Shown here piece after piece: positions 52,047-59,768 of a DNA stretch of 64,000 nucleotides. Source of the stretch: JANQOH01 sp965200095. Lineage in GTDB: Bacteria; Pseudomonadota; Alphaproteobacteria; UBA7887. The first letter of the stretch is position 1; each line of letters opens with the position of its first letter. The stretch is from assembly GCA_965200095.1 (NCBI GenBank), contig OZ241350.1, positions 1,798,001 to 1,862,000 of the forward strand, in the 5' to 3' direction. A program made the translations under genes and the position numbers. Below the pieces are notes generated by a model. The model did not search any database. It worked only from the letters and a program-made list of their open reading frames with translations, and was not told the origin of the DNA.

Positions 52047-52596
52047 AAGCGGGCTCCGGCGCGTCCCGGGCGCCTTCGCCGCGGCGGCGTTCGCAAGCAG
52101 CTTGTGCGCCGCCGCCGGCGCCGCGGACGAGGGCATCGAGGACGTTTATCTCGCGCCCGAAGCGTTTCTGGCCGAAGTCTTCGGCGGCGCGCCGCCGAAG
52201 GCCGCCAAACTCTGGCTCGCCGCGTCGCACCGCGAGACCATCGAGGAGATTCTCGGTCACGGACTCGGCGCGCTGCGGGTCGGCTACTGGCGCGCCGGAG
52301 AGCGCACCGCGTGGATCCTCGAAGAGATCGGCAAGGTCAAGCCGATTACCACCGGTCTGGCGGTCGATGGCGGGGCGATCGAGCGCATCCGCGTTCTGAT
52401 CTATCGCGAGAGCCGCGGCTGGGAGGTCCGCCATGACTTCTTCACGGCGCAGTTCGTCGGCGCCCGTCTCGACGACCGTCTGCGGCTCGACCGCGGCATA
52501 GACGGCATTTCGGGCGCCACCCTGTCGGTGCGCGCGCTCACCGCTCTCGCCCGACTTGCGCTCTATCTCCATCGAACGGTAATCGATGGGCCATGA
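52021..52596 (+). CDS. FMN-binding-domain protein, exported
   Basis: A 191-residue protein with N-terminal signal sequence (AFAAAAFASSLCAAAGAADE). The C-terminal part is an FMN_bind domain with the flavin-attachment motif as DGISGATLSVRAL. Relatives (RnfG, NosR, ApbE targets) carry covalent FMN and pass electrons across or outside the membrane. It overlaps the porin gene by 26 bp and the PepSY gene by an ATGA, so the three form one unit. Likely role: electron carrier for reduction at the cell surface, for example ferric iron, given the Fur box. Confidence 0.8.
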   Translation: MPASASSSRSGLRRVPGAFAAAAFASSLCAAAGAADEGIEDVYLAPEAFLAEVFGGAPPKAAKLWLAASHRETIEEILGHGLGALRVGYWRAGERTAWILEEIGKVKPITTGLAVDGGAIERIRVLIYRESRGWEVRHDFFTAQFVGARLDDRLRLDRGIDGISGATLSVRALTALARLALYLHRTVIDGP

Positions 52597-53339
52597 ACCG
52601 CCGCGCGCGCCGCTTCCGGCGCTTCGTCCTGGTCTGGCATCGCCGCCTCGGACTCGCGGCCGCGCCTTTTGTGCTGTTGCTTGTCGCCACCGGCATTCTG
52701 CTCAATCACACCGACCGGCTCGGTCTCGACCGGCGCGTCGCGAGCGGCGAATGGCTGCTCGCCTGGTACGGAATCGACTCCGCTGCGCCGAAGGAAGGGT
52801 TCGCCGCCGGCGGCTCCTGGATTTCGCAAGCCGGCGACCGCATATGGCTCGACTCCGCGCCGGTCGCCGAAAGCGCGGCGCCGCTCGCCGGGGCCGTGTG
52901 GAGCGCGCCTCTCGTCGCCGTGGCGACGACCGAAGCGGTATATTTGTTCGCGCCCGATGGCGTGCTCGTCGAGAAGGCGGTTCCGGTCGGCGTTCCCGGC
53001 CCGCTGACGGGCGTCGCAGCCGCGACCGGCGGCGCGCTCGTTCTTCGCGCCGCCGCCGGCGCCTGGGCGGGGGACCTCGATCTGGCGGAGTGGCGCCCGG
53101 TGGCCGGTTCCGCCCCGCCGGCGGCCTGGGCGCGGCCGCAGCCGCTGCCGTCCGGGATCGCAGCGGGCATCGCGCAGGCGCGGCGCGGCGCCGGCTTGCC
53201 GTGGGAGCGTGTGTTGCTCGACCTGCATAGCGGCCGCCTGTTCGGCGCTCTCGGTCCCTTGATCATGGACCTGGCCGCCGTGGCGCTCCTGCTGCTGGCG
53301 GCGAGCGGGCTTTACAACTGGCTCCGCTCCCGCCGCTGA
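52593..53339 (+). CDS. PepSY-associated membrane protein
   Basis: The 248-residue product has an N-terminal helix typical of PepSY_TM proteins (RFRRFVLVWHRRLGLAAAPFVLLLVATGILLNHTDRLGLD), a periplasmic middle part and a C-terminal helix (LGPLIMDLAAVALLLLAASGLYNWL) with DLHSGRLFG before it. Such proteins accompany siderophore or ferric-reductase systems. Conserved histidines in the first helix (WHRRLG) and in the C-terminal segment (DLHSG) could hold heme. It is the third gene of the Fur-box operon. Confidence 0.8.
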   Translation: MNRRARRFRRFVLVWHRRLGLAAAPFVLLLVATGILLNHTDRLGLDRRVASGEWLLAWYGIDSAAPKEGFAAGGSWISQAGDRIWLDSAPVAESAAPLAGAVWSAPLVAVATTEAVYLFAPDGVLVEKAVPVGVPGPLTGVAAATGGALVLRAAAGAWAGDLDLAEWRPVAGSAPPAAWARPQPLPSGIAAGIAQARRGAGLPWERVLLDLHSGRLFGALGPLIMDLAAVALLLLAASGLYNWLRSRR

Positions 53340-53369
53340 CCGGAGCGGGCGACGCCGGAGCGCCGCGGC

Positions 53370-53852
53370 TCAGAGGCGTTCGAGAAGCCCGAGCGCCGCT
53401 TCTGCGGCGGCCAGACGCACCGCCGTCCGGTCGCCCCCGAACACATGGCGTTCCGCCACCGTCGCGCCGTCGCCCCGCGCGCAGGCGAAATGCACGAGGC
53501 CGACCGGCTTGCCGGGGCTTCCGCCGCCCGGACCGGCGATCCCGGTGACGGCGACCGCAACCGACGCTTGCGACCGCGCCAGCGCGCCGCCGGCCATCGC
53601 CCGCGCGACCGCCTCGCTGACGGCGCCGTGTTCTTCGAGCAAGGCGGGGGAAACGCCCAGCATTTCCGTCTTCGCCGCGTTGGAGTAGGTCACGAAGGCC
53701 CGATCGAACACGTCCGACGACCCGGCGACCCCGGTGAGAAGGCCGGCGACCAGGCCTCCCGTGCACGACTCCGCCGTGGAGACCCGTCGCCCGGCTCCGC
53801 GGCAGCGCTTCAGCGCCTCCGCCGCCCGCGCAAGCAGTTCGTCCGGGAACAT
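53370..53852 (-). CDS. pncC: Nicotinamide-nucleotide amidohydrolase PncC (CinA C-terminal family)
   Basis: A 160-residue stand-alone CinA domain that hydrolyses NMN to nicotinate mononucleotide in pyridine-nucleotide salvage. Family marks are VSTAESCTGGLVAGLLTGVAGSSDVFDRAFVTYSNAAKTEMLGV and VAVTGIAGPGGGSPGKPVGLVHFA. The ATG at 53850-53852 gives the usual length. It converges on the PepSY gene and ends close to the IS481-like element upstream of its start. Confidence 0.9.
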   Translation of the reverse strand: MFPDELLARAAEALKRCRGAGRRVSTAESCTGGLVAGLLTGVAGSSDVFDRAFVTYSNAAKTEMLGVSPALLEEHGAVSEAVARAMAGGALARSQASVAVAVTGIAGPGGGSPGKPVGLVHFACARGDGATVAERHVFGGDRTAVRLAAAEAALGLLERL

Positions 53853-54078
53853 GCGCCCCACACCCCGCGCCACGCCGAAAACGGACAGGCAGAATAGGCG
53901 TCTCTCCCGCCCGTCGTCCAACGGCGCGCGCCGGCGCCGGTCGCAAGACGCAGGAACCCAATCCCGCCGCGAGCGGAACGGGTGATCTGGTTCGGACACA
54001 TGTGAGACGCGGGGCTTGAAGGCGGGGTGGGGGTCTCCGAAGCTGTTTGGTGTGACGAAACAGCCGACGGAGGCCCCC

Positions 54079-55123
54079 ATGCAGGTTATCGGCCTGCCGA
54101 GACAGATTACACAAGGAGCACGCCTGGCGTCGCGTCTGTGCGCCGCTGAGCGTAGCGAAGGGGCGCACAGACGCGACGCCATCGAACGCTGGAAGCAGGC
54201 CCGCGAAGACGGCCTGAACGCCCGCTCGGCGGCGGCTGCGGTCGGCGTGCCCCTGTCGACCCTCTACCGCTGGCGAAAACGCGCCCAAAGCGGGCGCCTC
54301 GAACCGCTCTCGCGCCGCCCCCGCCGCGTGCGCCGGGCACAATGGTCGTCGGCTCTGCTCGCGGCCGTGCGCGAGGCGCGCAACGACTATCCCATGTGGG
54401 GAAAGGCCAAAATCGCCATCCTCATCCGACGCCAGGGCTTCGACGCCAGCGAAAGCACCATCGGCCGCATCCTCAAAACCCTCGTCGAAAAAGGACACGT
54501 CTTCCCCGTCCCCGACCTCCGCCGAAACGCCCCCCCGCGCCGCACGACGCAAACGCCCCCGGGCCAGAAGGCTGCCCAAAGGGCGCAAACCCTCCCGGCC
54601 CGGAGAAATCGTCCAGCTCGACACCCTCTCCATCGCCCGGACCGCAGGACGACCGACCATCAAGCAGTTCACCGCATACGACCCCGTAACCCGGTGGACA
54701 TGCGCGCAAGCCCGGAGACGCGCAACCGCTCACAACGCCAAACGCTTCCTCGACAAACTCCAGGAAGCCATGCCCTTCCCCATCCGAGCCATCCAGGTCG
54801 ATGGCGGCGCCGAGTTCAAAGCCGACTTCGAACGCGAATGCCAAGGCAGGGGAATCGACCTCTTCGAACTCCCGCCCCGATCCCCCAAACTCAACGGCTC
54901 CGTCGAACGCAACAACGGCGCATGGCGATATGAGTTCTACGCAACATGGGACCTCCCCGACAACGACCTCAACCGAATCAACCGCTGGGTCGACGCCTTC
55001 GCCGACGAGTTCAACAACTTCCGACCCCACCAGGCCCTCGACAACCGCACACCCGCTCAATACCTTCAATCCCCGACAGCAAACGAGACCCCCACCGACC
55101 GCCCCACGTCTCATATGTCGTGA
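54079..55123 (+). pseudogene. IS481-family transposase, split by a frameshift
   Basis: The front part starts at the ATG of 54079 behind GGAGG and carries the helix-turn-helix (SAAAAVGVPLSTLYRWRKRAQ) and a linker up to DLRRNAPPR. The DDE integrase core then continues in the next frame: VQLDTLS (Asp), IQVDGGAEF (Asp) and NGSVERNNGAWR (Glu), ending with RPHQALDNRTPAQYL. The change of frame falls near a run of seven C (54530-54536) and would need one skipped base. Either the gene is broken or it uses +1 frameshifting. Confidence 0.8.
54126..54180. repeat. Perfect 19-bp stem-loop inside the transposase gene
   Basis: GGCGTCGCGTCTGTGCGCC (54126-54144) pairs without mismatch with GGCGCACAGACGCGACGCC (54162-54180) around a 17-base loop. 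It lies just before the helix-turn-helix region, in frame. Confidence 0.9.
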
Positions 55124-55132
55124 ACCAGTACA

Positions 55133-55848
55133 CAGCGAGGTCGTCCCGTTGCGCCGATAGTCGTGGGTTCGCCTCTCGGCCATGCCCGGCGTCATGGGCA
55201 GGACGGGCCGGGTGCGGTCGAGCGCCTGGATTTGGTTTTTTCATCGACGCAGAGCACCAGCGCGCGATCCGGCGGCGACAGATAGAGGCCGACGATGTCG
55301 GCGCCTTGTCCACGAACTGCGGGTCGCCGGAAAGTTTGAACGTCTCCGACCGGTGCGGTTGCAGACCGAACGCCTTCCAGATCCGTTGCACCGACGCCGG
55401 CGAAAGTCCCACTTCCCGGGCCATCGAGCGGATCGACCAATGGGTGGCGTCGACCGGCGCCGTGTCGAGCGTCCGCCGGACGACCTCGGCCACCCGGGCA
55501 TCCTCTATGCTGCGCGGACGCCCCGAACGCGGCGCGTCCGACAACCCCTCGACGCGGTCCTTCAGGAAACGACGACGCCACTTGCCGACAGTGTGTTCAT
55601 GCACACCGACTTCCGCAGCAACCGCCTTGTTCGTCAAACCATCGGCGCAACGCAGGACGATGCGGCAGCGTTCCGACAACCCGCGACCCACACGAAGACT
55701 ACGAACCCGACGCTCAAGATACGACCGTTCCTCGTCGCTCAACACCACGGCGGCAACCGGCCGACCTGCACGACGCCCCATCCCATGACCTCCACACAAG
55801 CCACACAATCACACACATTATCATACAAACTTCAGAAGCGGGACACTA
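55133..55848 (-). mobile_element. Truncated IS630-like element
   Basis: The remaining part runs from the intact outer end, next to a TA dinucleotide at 55847-55848 as in IS630 target sites, to the point where the IS481-like element begins. The inner end and the last part of the transposase are missing. Confidence 0.7.
55136..55808 (-). pseudogene. IS630-family transposase, N-terminal two thirds with frameshifts
   Basis: Read leftward: homeodomain-like and helix-turn-helix regions (VLSDEERSYLERRVRSLRVG, LTNKAVAAEVGVHEHTVGKW) then STRSMAREVGLSPASVQRIW-type winged helix and FKLSGDPQFVDK. After a frame change comes ADIVGLYLSPPDRALVLCVDEKT, and after another MTPGMAERRTHDYRRNGTTSL. The first catalytic Asp (CVDEK) is present. 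The rest was lost at the IS481 border. Confidence 0.8.
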
Positions 55849-55866
55849 GATGGACGTCACCAACGC

Positions 55867-56049
55867 GCTTCAATGAGGCTGGGGCGCCAACACCCCAAAA
55901 AGGAAGCCGGACCCGCGCGGCGGCGGCCGCGTCATCGTCGCTTCAATGAGGCTGCGGCGCGAACGCCCCAGAAAGGACGCGAGTTTCGTCGCGGGGCGCC
56001 GTTCCGCCCCGGCTTCAATGAGGCTGGGGCGCGAACGCCCCAGAAAGGA
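55867..56049. CRISPR. Remnant CRISPR array, three repeats and two spacers
   Basis: Repeats of 38 bp at 55867-55904, 55940-55977 and 56012-56049 share GCTTCAATGAGGCTGGGGCG and CGAACGCCCCAGAAAGGA. Each holds a hairpin CTGGGGCG-CGAA-CGCCCCAG, perfect only in the third; the first is most decayed. Spacers are 35 and 34 bp. Period 72-73 bp. No cas genes are in the window. An IS5-like element sits 14 bp after the third repeat, and IS debris lies on the other side. Confidence 0.8.
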
Positions 56050-56066
56050 GTTCATGGGGGACCTCA

Positions 56067-56996
56067 GTGTCCGTTTCGAAATGAGTTGAGTGATTTCAGT
56101 CGGTTGTGATTCACTGGTTGTGTCTACCAACCCAGTGAGGCACAACATGTGGACTGAAACCACTCGGTCGCAGTATGCGCGCGAAGGGCGATGCTATGCA
56201 AGCGACCTGGACGACGCCGAATGGAGCCTGATTGCGCCCGCCATGCCGCCGAGCAAACCGCTCAGGCGGCGGCGTCGGACCGACCTGCGCGAGGTCGTGA
56301 ACGCGATCTTGTCCGTCCTGCGCTGCGGTTGCCCGTGGCGCATGTTGCCGAAGGGCTTTCCGCCCTGGCAGACGGTGTATCGGTATTTCGCGGCGTGGCG
56401 CGATAGCGGCTTATGGGTGTCGATCAACCATCGCCCGGCGATGGCGTCGCGCGTGTCCGGGGGACGGGCGGCCGGCCCGTCGGCCGGCATTGTCGACAGC
56501 CAATCGGCAAAGACGACGGAGAGCGGAGGCCCGCGCGGCTTCGACGCCGGCAAGAAGGTCAAGGGCCGCAAGCGCCATATCGTCACCGACACCGGCGGGT
56601 TGCTCGTCGCGGCCCCGGTCCATCCCGCCGACATCCGGGACCGCGCCGGCGCGCCCGCCTTGCTGGCTTCGATACGCTATCGGTTTCCGTGGCTGCGCCG
56701 CATTTTCGCCGATGGCGCCTATGCGGGTCCGAAACTCAAGGCGGCACTGGAAGGCAAGCGGCGGTGGCGGGTCGAGGTCGTCGGGCGCGCACGCGGCAGC
56801 CGGGGGTTCCAGGCGTTGCCGCGGCGCTGGGTGGTGGAGCGGACGCTGGCATGGCTGAGCCGCAACCGGCGGTTGGCCAGGGACTTCGAGGCGACTGTCG
56901 CCACGGCCCGGACATGACTCTTTATCGGAAGCGTCCAAATCCTGCTGCGAAGGCTGACACGACAGAAAAAACAATAACCTGTTCTGAAACGGACAC
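56067..56996 (+). mobile_element. IS5-family insertion sequence (IS1031-like)
   Basis: 930 bp with inverted ends GTGTCCGTTTC / GAAACGGACAC, flanked by a 3-bp duplication TCA (56064-56066 and 56997-56999). A TNA target duplication fits the IS1031 group of IS5. The single transposase frame is intact. The insertion point is next to the last CRISPR repeat. Confidence 0.88.
56147..56917 (+). CDS. IS5-family transposase
   Basis: A 256-residue DDE transposase, apparently complete. It begins with a DUF4096-like region (YASDLDDAEWSLIAPAMPP, GCPWRMLPKGFPPWQTVYRYFAAW) and continues to the catalytic domain: Asp in GIVDSQSAKTTESGGPRGFDAGKKVKGRKRHIVTDT, Asp in IFADGAYAG and Glu in PRRWVVERTLAWLSRNRRL. The ATG at 56147 gives the usual length; an earlier in-frame ATG adds 19 unlikely residues. 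Confidence 0.92.
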   Translation: MWTETTRSQYAREGRCYASDLDDAEWSLIAPAMPPSKPLRRRRRTDLREVVNAILSVLRCGCPWRMLPKGFPPWQTVYRYFAAWRDSGLWVSINHRPAMASRVSGGRAAGPSAGIVDSQSAKTTESGGPRGFDAGKKVKGRKRHIVTDTGGLLVAAPVHPADIRDRAGAPALLASIRYRFPWLRRIFADGAYAGPKLKAALEGKRRWRVEVVGRARGSRGFQALPRRWVVERTLAWLSRNRRLARDFEATVATART

Positions 56997-57170
56997 TCAG
57001 GGCAGCGGTAGCCGAGGTTGGCGCTGTGGAAGGCGAGAGCCCGTCAACGGGATTGTGTCGGACCCGACGTGACGGATTATCCTCTCCTGCTGTTGCCGCC
57101 ATCGGAGCCGGGCGAAACGCTTGCGGCTCGAGGCGACGGGGAGGAGAGCCGGGCGGCGACAAGATGAGCG

Positions 57171-59402
57171 TCATTGCACGTTTTCGAGATAATCCGCGAT
57201 CATCCGGGCCTGCGCCTGGGAAACGCCGGTATCCGGCATCCGGTTGCCGGGGGCGAATTCCTCTGGATCGCTCAGAAATCTCACCAGGCTCTCCGGTGTC
57301 CAGATCTGGGCGAGCGTATTGAAGGCGGCAGAAAAATTGTAGCCGGAGACTTCGCCGGCGCGGCGTCCGACCACGCCCGCGAGATGAGGTCCTGAGCCGT
57401 GCCGCGGCGTGCGTACGCTGTGGCACCGGGCGCAACGGCTTGCGAACAGCGCCTCGCCGTCGGAGACAGCCGTGCGGTCGCCTGAGCTGTCGACGCGTCC
57501 GGCGGGCTGAACAGAACCCTCTACAGTCGGCAACGCTCGTGAATGCGCGGCTACAGACGGGTCGCTGCACTGCAGCATATAGACATGATCCGGAGGATAG
57601 ACCTCATCCGCATTTTCGCCGCAGTGTTTCCGAGAGAGACTCAGGAATGCCACCGAAAACCCACCCACCAACAGTGCAATCCGCCCGTCCGGCATGGTGA
57701 CGATATCCCGAATTCTTTGCCCCGGGAGATTGAGATGTATTTCCTCTGCATAGATCACGCGGTTTCCCGTCCGGCGGATTCGGAAAAGTGATCCGCCCAA
57801 CGCCGCCACGAGAATATCGTCCCTCCACAACGGAAGAGAGGTTCGGTTGTTGACGGCCACAGCGCTGACGGCGGCCGATGGAACCCATGAATATGCCGGG
57901 CGCACGAAACCATCGTGGAAACCGACTTCCGTCGCGTCCACCCCTTGTGGAACGGTGTGATCGTAGGTGAGGCCATAGGTAACTGACGGCCAGCCGTAAT
58001 TCCTGCCTTCCTCGAGGATGTTGAGTTCGTCGCCCCCTTTTGGCCCGTGCTCGGCGGCCCACAAGCGCCCGTCCCGGTCGCGCGCCAGGCCCTGGGGGTT
58101 GCGAAGGCCAAGCGCCAAAATCTCCGCGCGTCCCGAGGCGATGTCGATGGAGACCAATTTGCCGAAAGGAGAGTCGGGGTCCTGGGGCAATACGGGATAT
58201 GCTACCGTCTCGTCCCTGGGCCATCCGTCGTGCAGATGGTCGCCGATAACGATCAGGAGACGGTGGGGACCATCGGTCAACATTTTCCCACCGGCTTGAG
58301 CTCCGGAACGCGGAAATTTCAGGCAAGGTTCGGCGTCGAACACCGTTCTCCATGCGCGGGATACCGCGAACGTGTCCACCCATTCCCCGGTTCTCCGCTC
58401 AATCGTGGTGGCGGACAGCCGAAACCGGATGCAATCTCCAGCGAAGTAATGGTGAGTAGCGAAAAGCTCCCAGCGACCCGGTCCGACTTGCTTTACCAGG
58501 ATGTCGGTCACACGGAACGGCCACGTGTTTGCAGTCCATCCCTTGTCCTCGAGATCGAGATCGAGGGATCGGATGGCCCATTTCTCCAACCCGGAATTGT
58601 TCATGGGGATCGATCTGCCCAGCGGTTCGACGGCGCCGTTGTCGCGGACCAGCGTCAGCTCTCCCCATGGAAAAGCCACCAACAGATCGTTTCCCAGCGG
58701 CTCAATAGCTCCCCCGCGAGTGAGCGGATCCCGCATACGGGACAGCTGGACATCGAAAGCGTAAAGATGCGAATAGATGACGTCCGGATGCTCAGGCTGT
58801 GCCGATCTTTCCGCGGCCGGGCCGATAGTCGCTGCCGACGGTTCTCCCGTTTCGGAGAACTCGATCCTGACGCTCCAGATAATGTCCTTGAGATCGTTGA
58901 ATTGTCCGGTCTCGATAACCCGGGCGTCGATATCGGGAACACGCTGAGCCACGACGCACCGTGTGTCGTCTCCGATGAGAGCGAAGTCAGCGTTGTGAAA
59001 CCGGAACTCGAATTCTCTTCTGTCAGCAGAATGTTCTTGATCGGCGAGGACGTTCGCGTCGAAGGGGTAGACATGCACGAAAAATTCGCGCCCCCGATCG
59101 CTTGCGTCGCAGGGCCTCCTGACATAGATCAACGTCGCCATCCCGTCCAGATAATCGAAATAAAGATCGAAATCCGTCAAGGCGAGAGGCCGTTCCTCTT
59201 CAAGCGCTCTCTCCACCGCCTCGCCGTCGATGATCTGTCGGGCGAAAACCGTGTTCGGTGGACAAAGCGCCATGGCGCCGCCGACGGCGAGCGACCCGCA
59301 CGCCACCCAAAGCCTCAAAAGCGACCCGGCATGGCGGGTATAGCGCAGGAAACAGGACCGGCAGCGTGGCGCTTGTCGGGAGCGCTGCGTGTATCGGTGC
59401 AC
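57171..59402 (-). CDS. Exported glucose/sorbosone-dehydrogenase-like quinoprotein fused to cytochrome c
   Basis: A 743-residue predicted periplasmic dehydrogenase. From the N-terminus: signal segment (LLRLWVACGSLAVGGAMA); an unnamed domain at residues 73-182 (FFVHVYPFDANVLAD ... VIETGQFND) shared with the neighbouring GT-C protein; a PQQ-type beta-propeller of the GSDH family (GLRNPQGLARDRDGRLWAAEHGPKGGDELNILEEGRNYGWP); and a C-terminal mono-heme cytochrome c (CARCHS, Met ligand in GNRMPDTG). It should oxidise a sugar or other alcohol and pass electrons to its own heme. The start is a GTG with GGGAG 6 bases upstream; the frame is open further upstream. It follows the GT-C gene after 366 bp. 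Confidence 0.78.
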   Translation of the reverse strand: MHRYTQRSRQAPRCRSCFLRYTRHAGSLLRLWVACGSLAVGGAMALCPPNTVFARQIIDGEAVERALEEERPLALTDFDLYFDYLDGMATLIYVRRPCDASDRGREFFVHVYPFDANVLADQEHSADRREFEFRFHNADFALIGDDTRCVVAQRVPDIDARVIETGQFNDLKDIIWSVRIEFSETGEPSAATIGPAAERSAQPEHPDVIYSHLYAFDVQLSRMRDPLTRGGAIEPLGNDLLVAFPWGELTLVRDNGAVEPLGRSIPMNNSGLEKWAIRSLDLDLEDKGWTANTWPFRVTDILVKQVGPGRWELFATHHYFAGDCIRFRLSATTIERRTGEWVDTFAVSRAWRTVFDAEPCLKFPRSGAQAGGKMLTDGPHRLLIVIGDHLHDGWPRDETVAYPVLPQDPDSPFGKLVSIDIASGRAEILALGLRNPQGLARDRDGRLWAAEHGPKGGDELNILEEGRNYGWPSVTYGLTYDHTVPQGVDATEVGFHDGFVRPAYSWVPSAAVSAVAVNNRTSLPLWRDDILVAALGGSLFRIRRTGNRVIYAEEIHLNLPGQRIRDIVTMPDGRIALLVGGFSVAFLSLSRKHCGENADEVYPPDHVYMLQCSDPSVAAHSRALPTVEGSVQPAGRVDSSGDRTAVSDGEALFASRCARCHSVRTPRHGSGPHLAGVVGRRAGEVSGYNFSAAFNTLAQIWTPESLVRFLSDPEEFAPGNRMPDTGVSQAQARMIADYLENVQ
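58857..59186 (-). other. Unnamed domain, copy C (dehydrogenase residues 73-182)
   Basis: LTDFDLYFDYL, LIYVRRPC, FFVHVYPFDANVLADQ, RREFEFRFHNADFAL, CVVAQRVPDIDARVIETGQF and IIWSVRIEF correspond position by position to copies A and B. Confidence 0.8.
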
Positions 59403-59768
59403 CTGTCGCTCCCAATCCGGCTTATCGGTCGGCAAGCGTCGCCGCCCGATAGTCGAGGGTCGGCATGATGTATATCGCACTGTATGAGTGATGACCGACG
59501 CAAAACCAGTGACTTCGTTCGGGCGCGGCATATCCCGCACGAAGGAGACGATTTCCGAAACTCCGCACGGGGATCGCGTCTGCACGTCTGGCGTTATGCC
59601 GCACACCGCGTTGGGGGATGCACACACGGAACCTGCCGCGCGTCCGCGCTGCGCGGCGTCGTGCGGTGCGAGCCGCGGCGCCGATCCGCCCTTGGTCAGC
59701 TTGCGTGCTACGGTGCAGCCGATGTTCGACGGGGCGCCGATCTTCGGCGCTATATCGGATCCCGCCGT
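59403..59768. other. Intergenic stretch with a gene relic
   Basis: 366 bp between the GT-C gene and the dehydrogenase gene. It holds the SDR-like relic of 59650-59753. The rest has no supported gene, promoter or strong hairpin. Confidence 0.6.
59650..59753 (-). pseudogene. Relic of an SDR gene start, like the DprE2-type gene at 62758-63504
   Basis: Read leftward: IAPKIGAPSNIGCTVARKLT then KGGSAPRLAPHD. The intact SDR has TALVIGATSDIGCAIARKLA then GGGSALQLAGRD at its N-terminus. More than half of some 33 residues agree, including most of the cofactor loop. No start codon or continuation exists. Confidence 0.7.

Larger units (their letters stand above)
53983..55132 (+). mobile_element. IS481-like insertion sequence
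   Basis: About 1150 bp bounded by imperfect inverted repeats: TGATCTGGTTCGGACACATG... on the left and, on the other strand, TGTACTGGTTCACGACATAT... on the right, both continuing into GTGAGACG or ATGAGACG. It carries a helix-turn-helix plus DDE transposase. Its right end abuts a truncated IS630-like element, so it inserted into, or deleted part of, that element. No clear target duplication was found. Confidence 0.8.

Noticed and set aside
55905..55939. Spacer taken as possible tRNA or ncRNA
   Set aside because: No cloverleaf or conserved RNA motif; length and position fit a CRISPR spacer.
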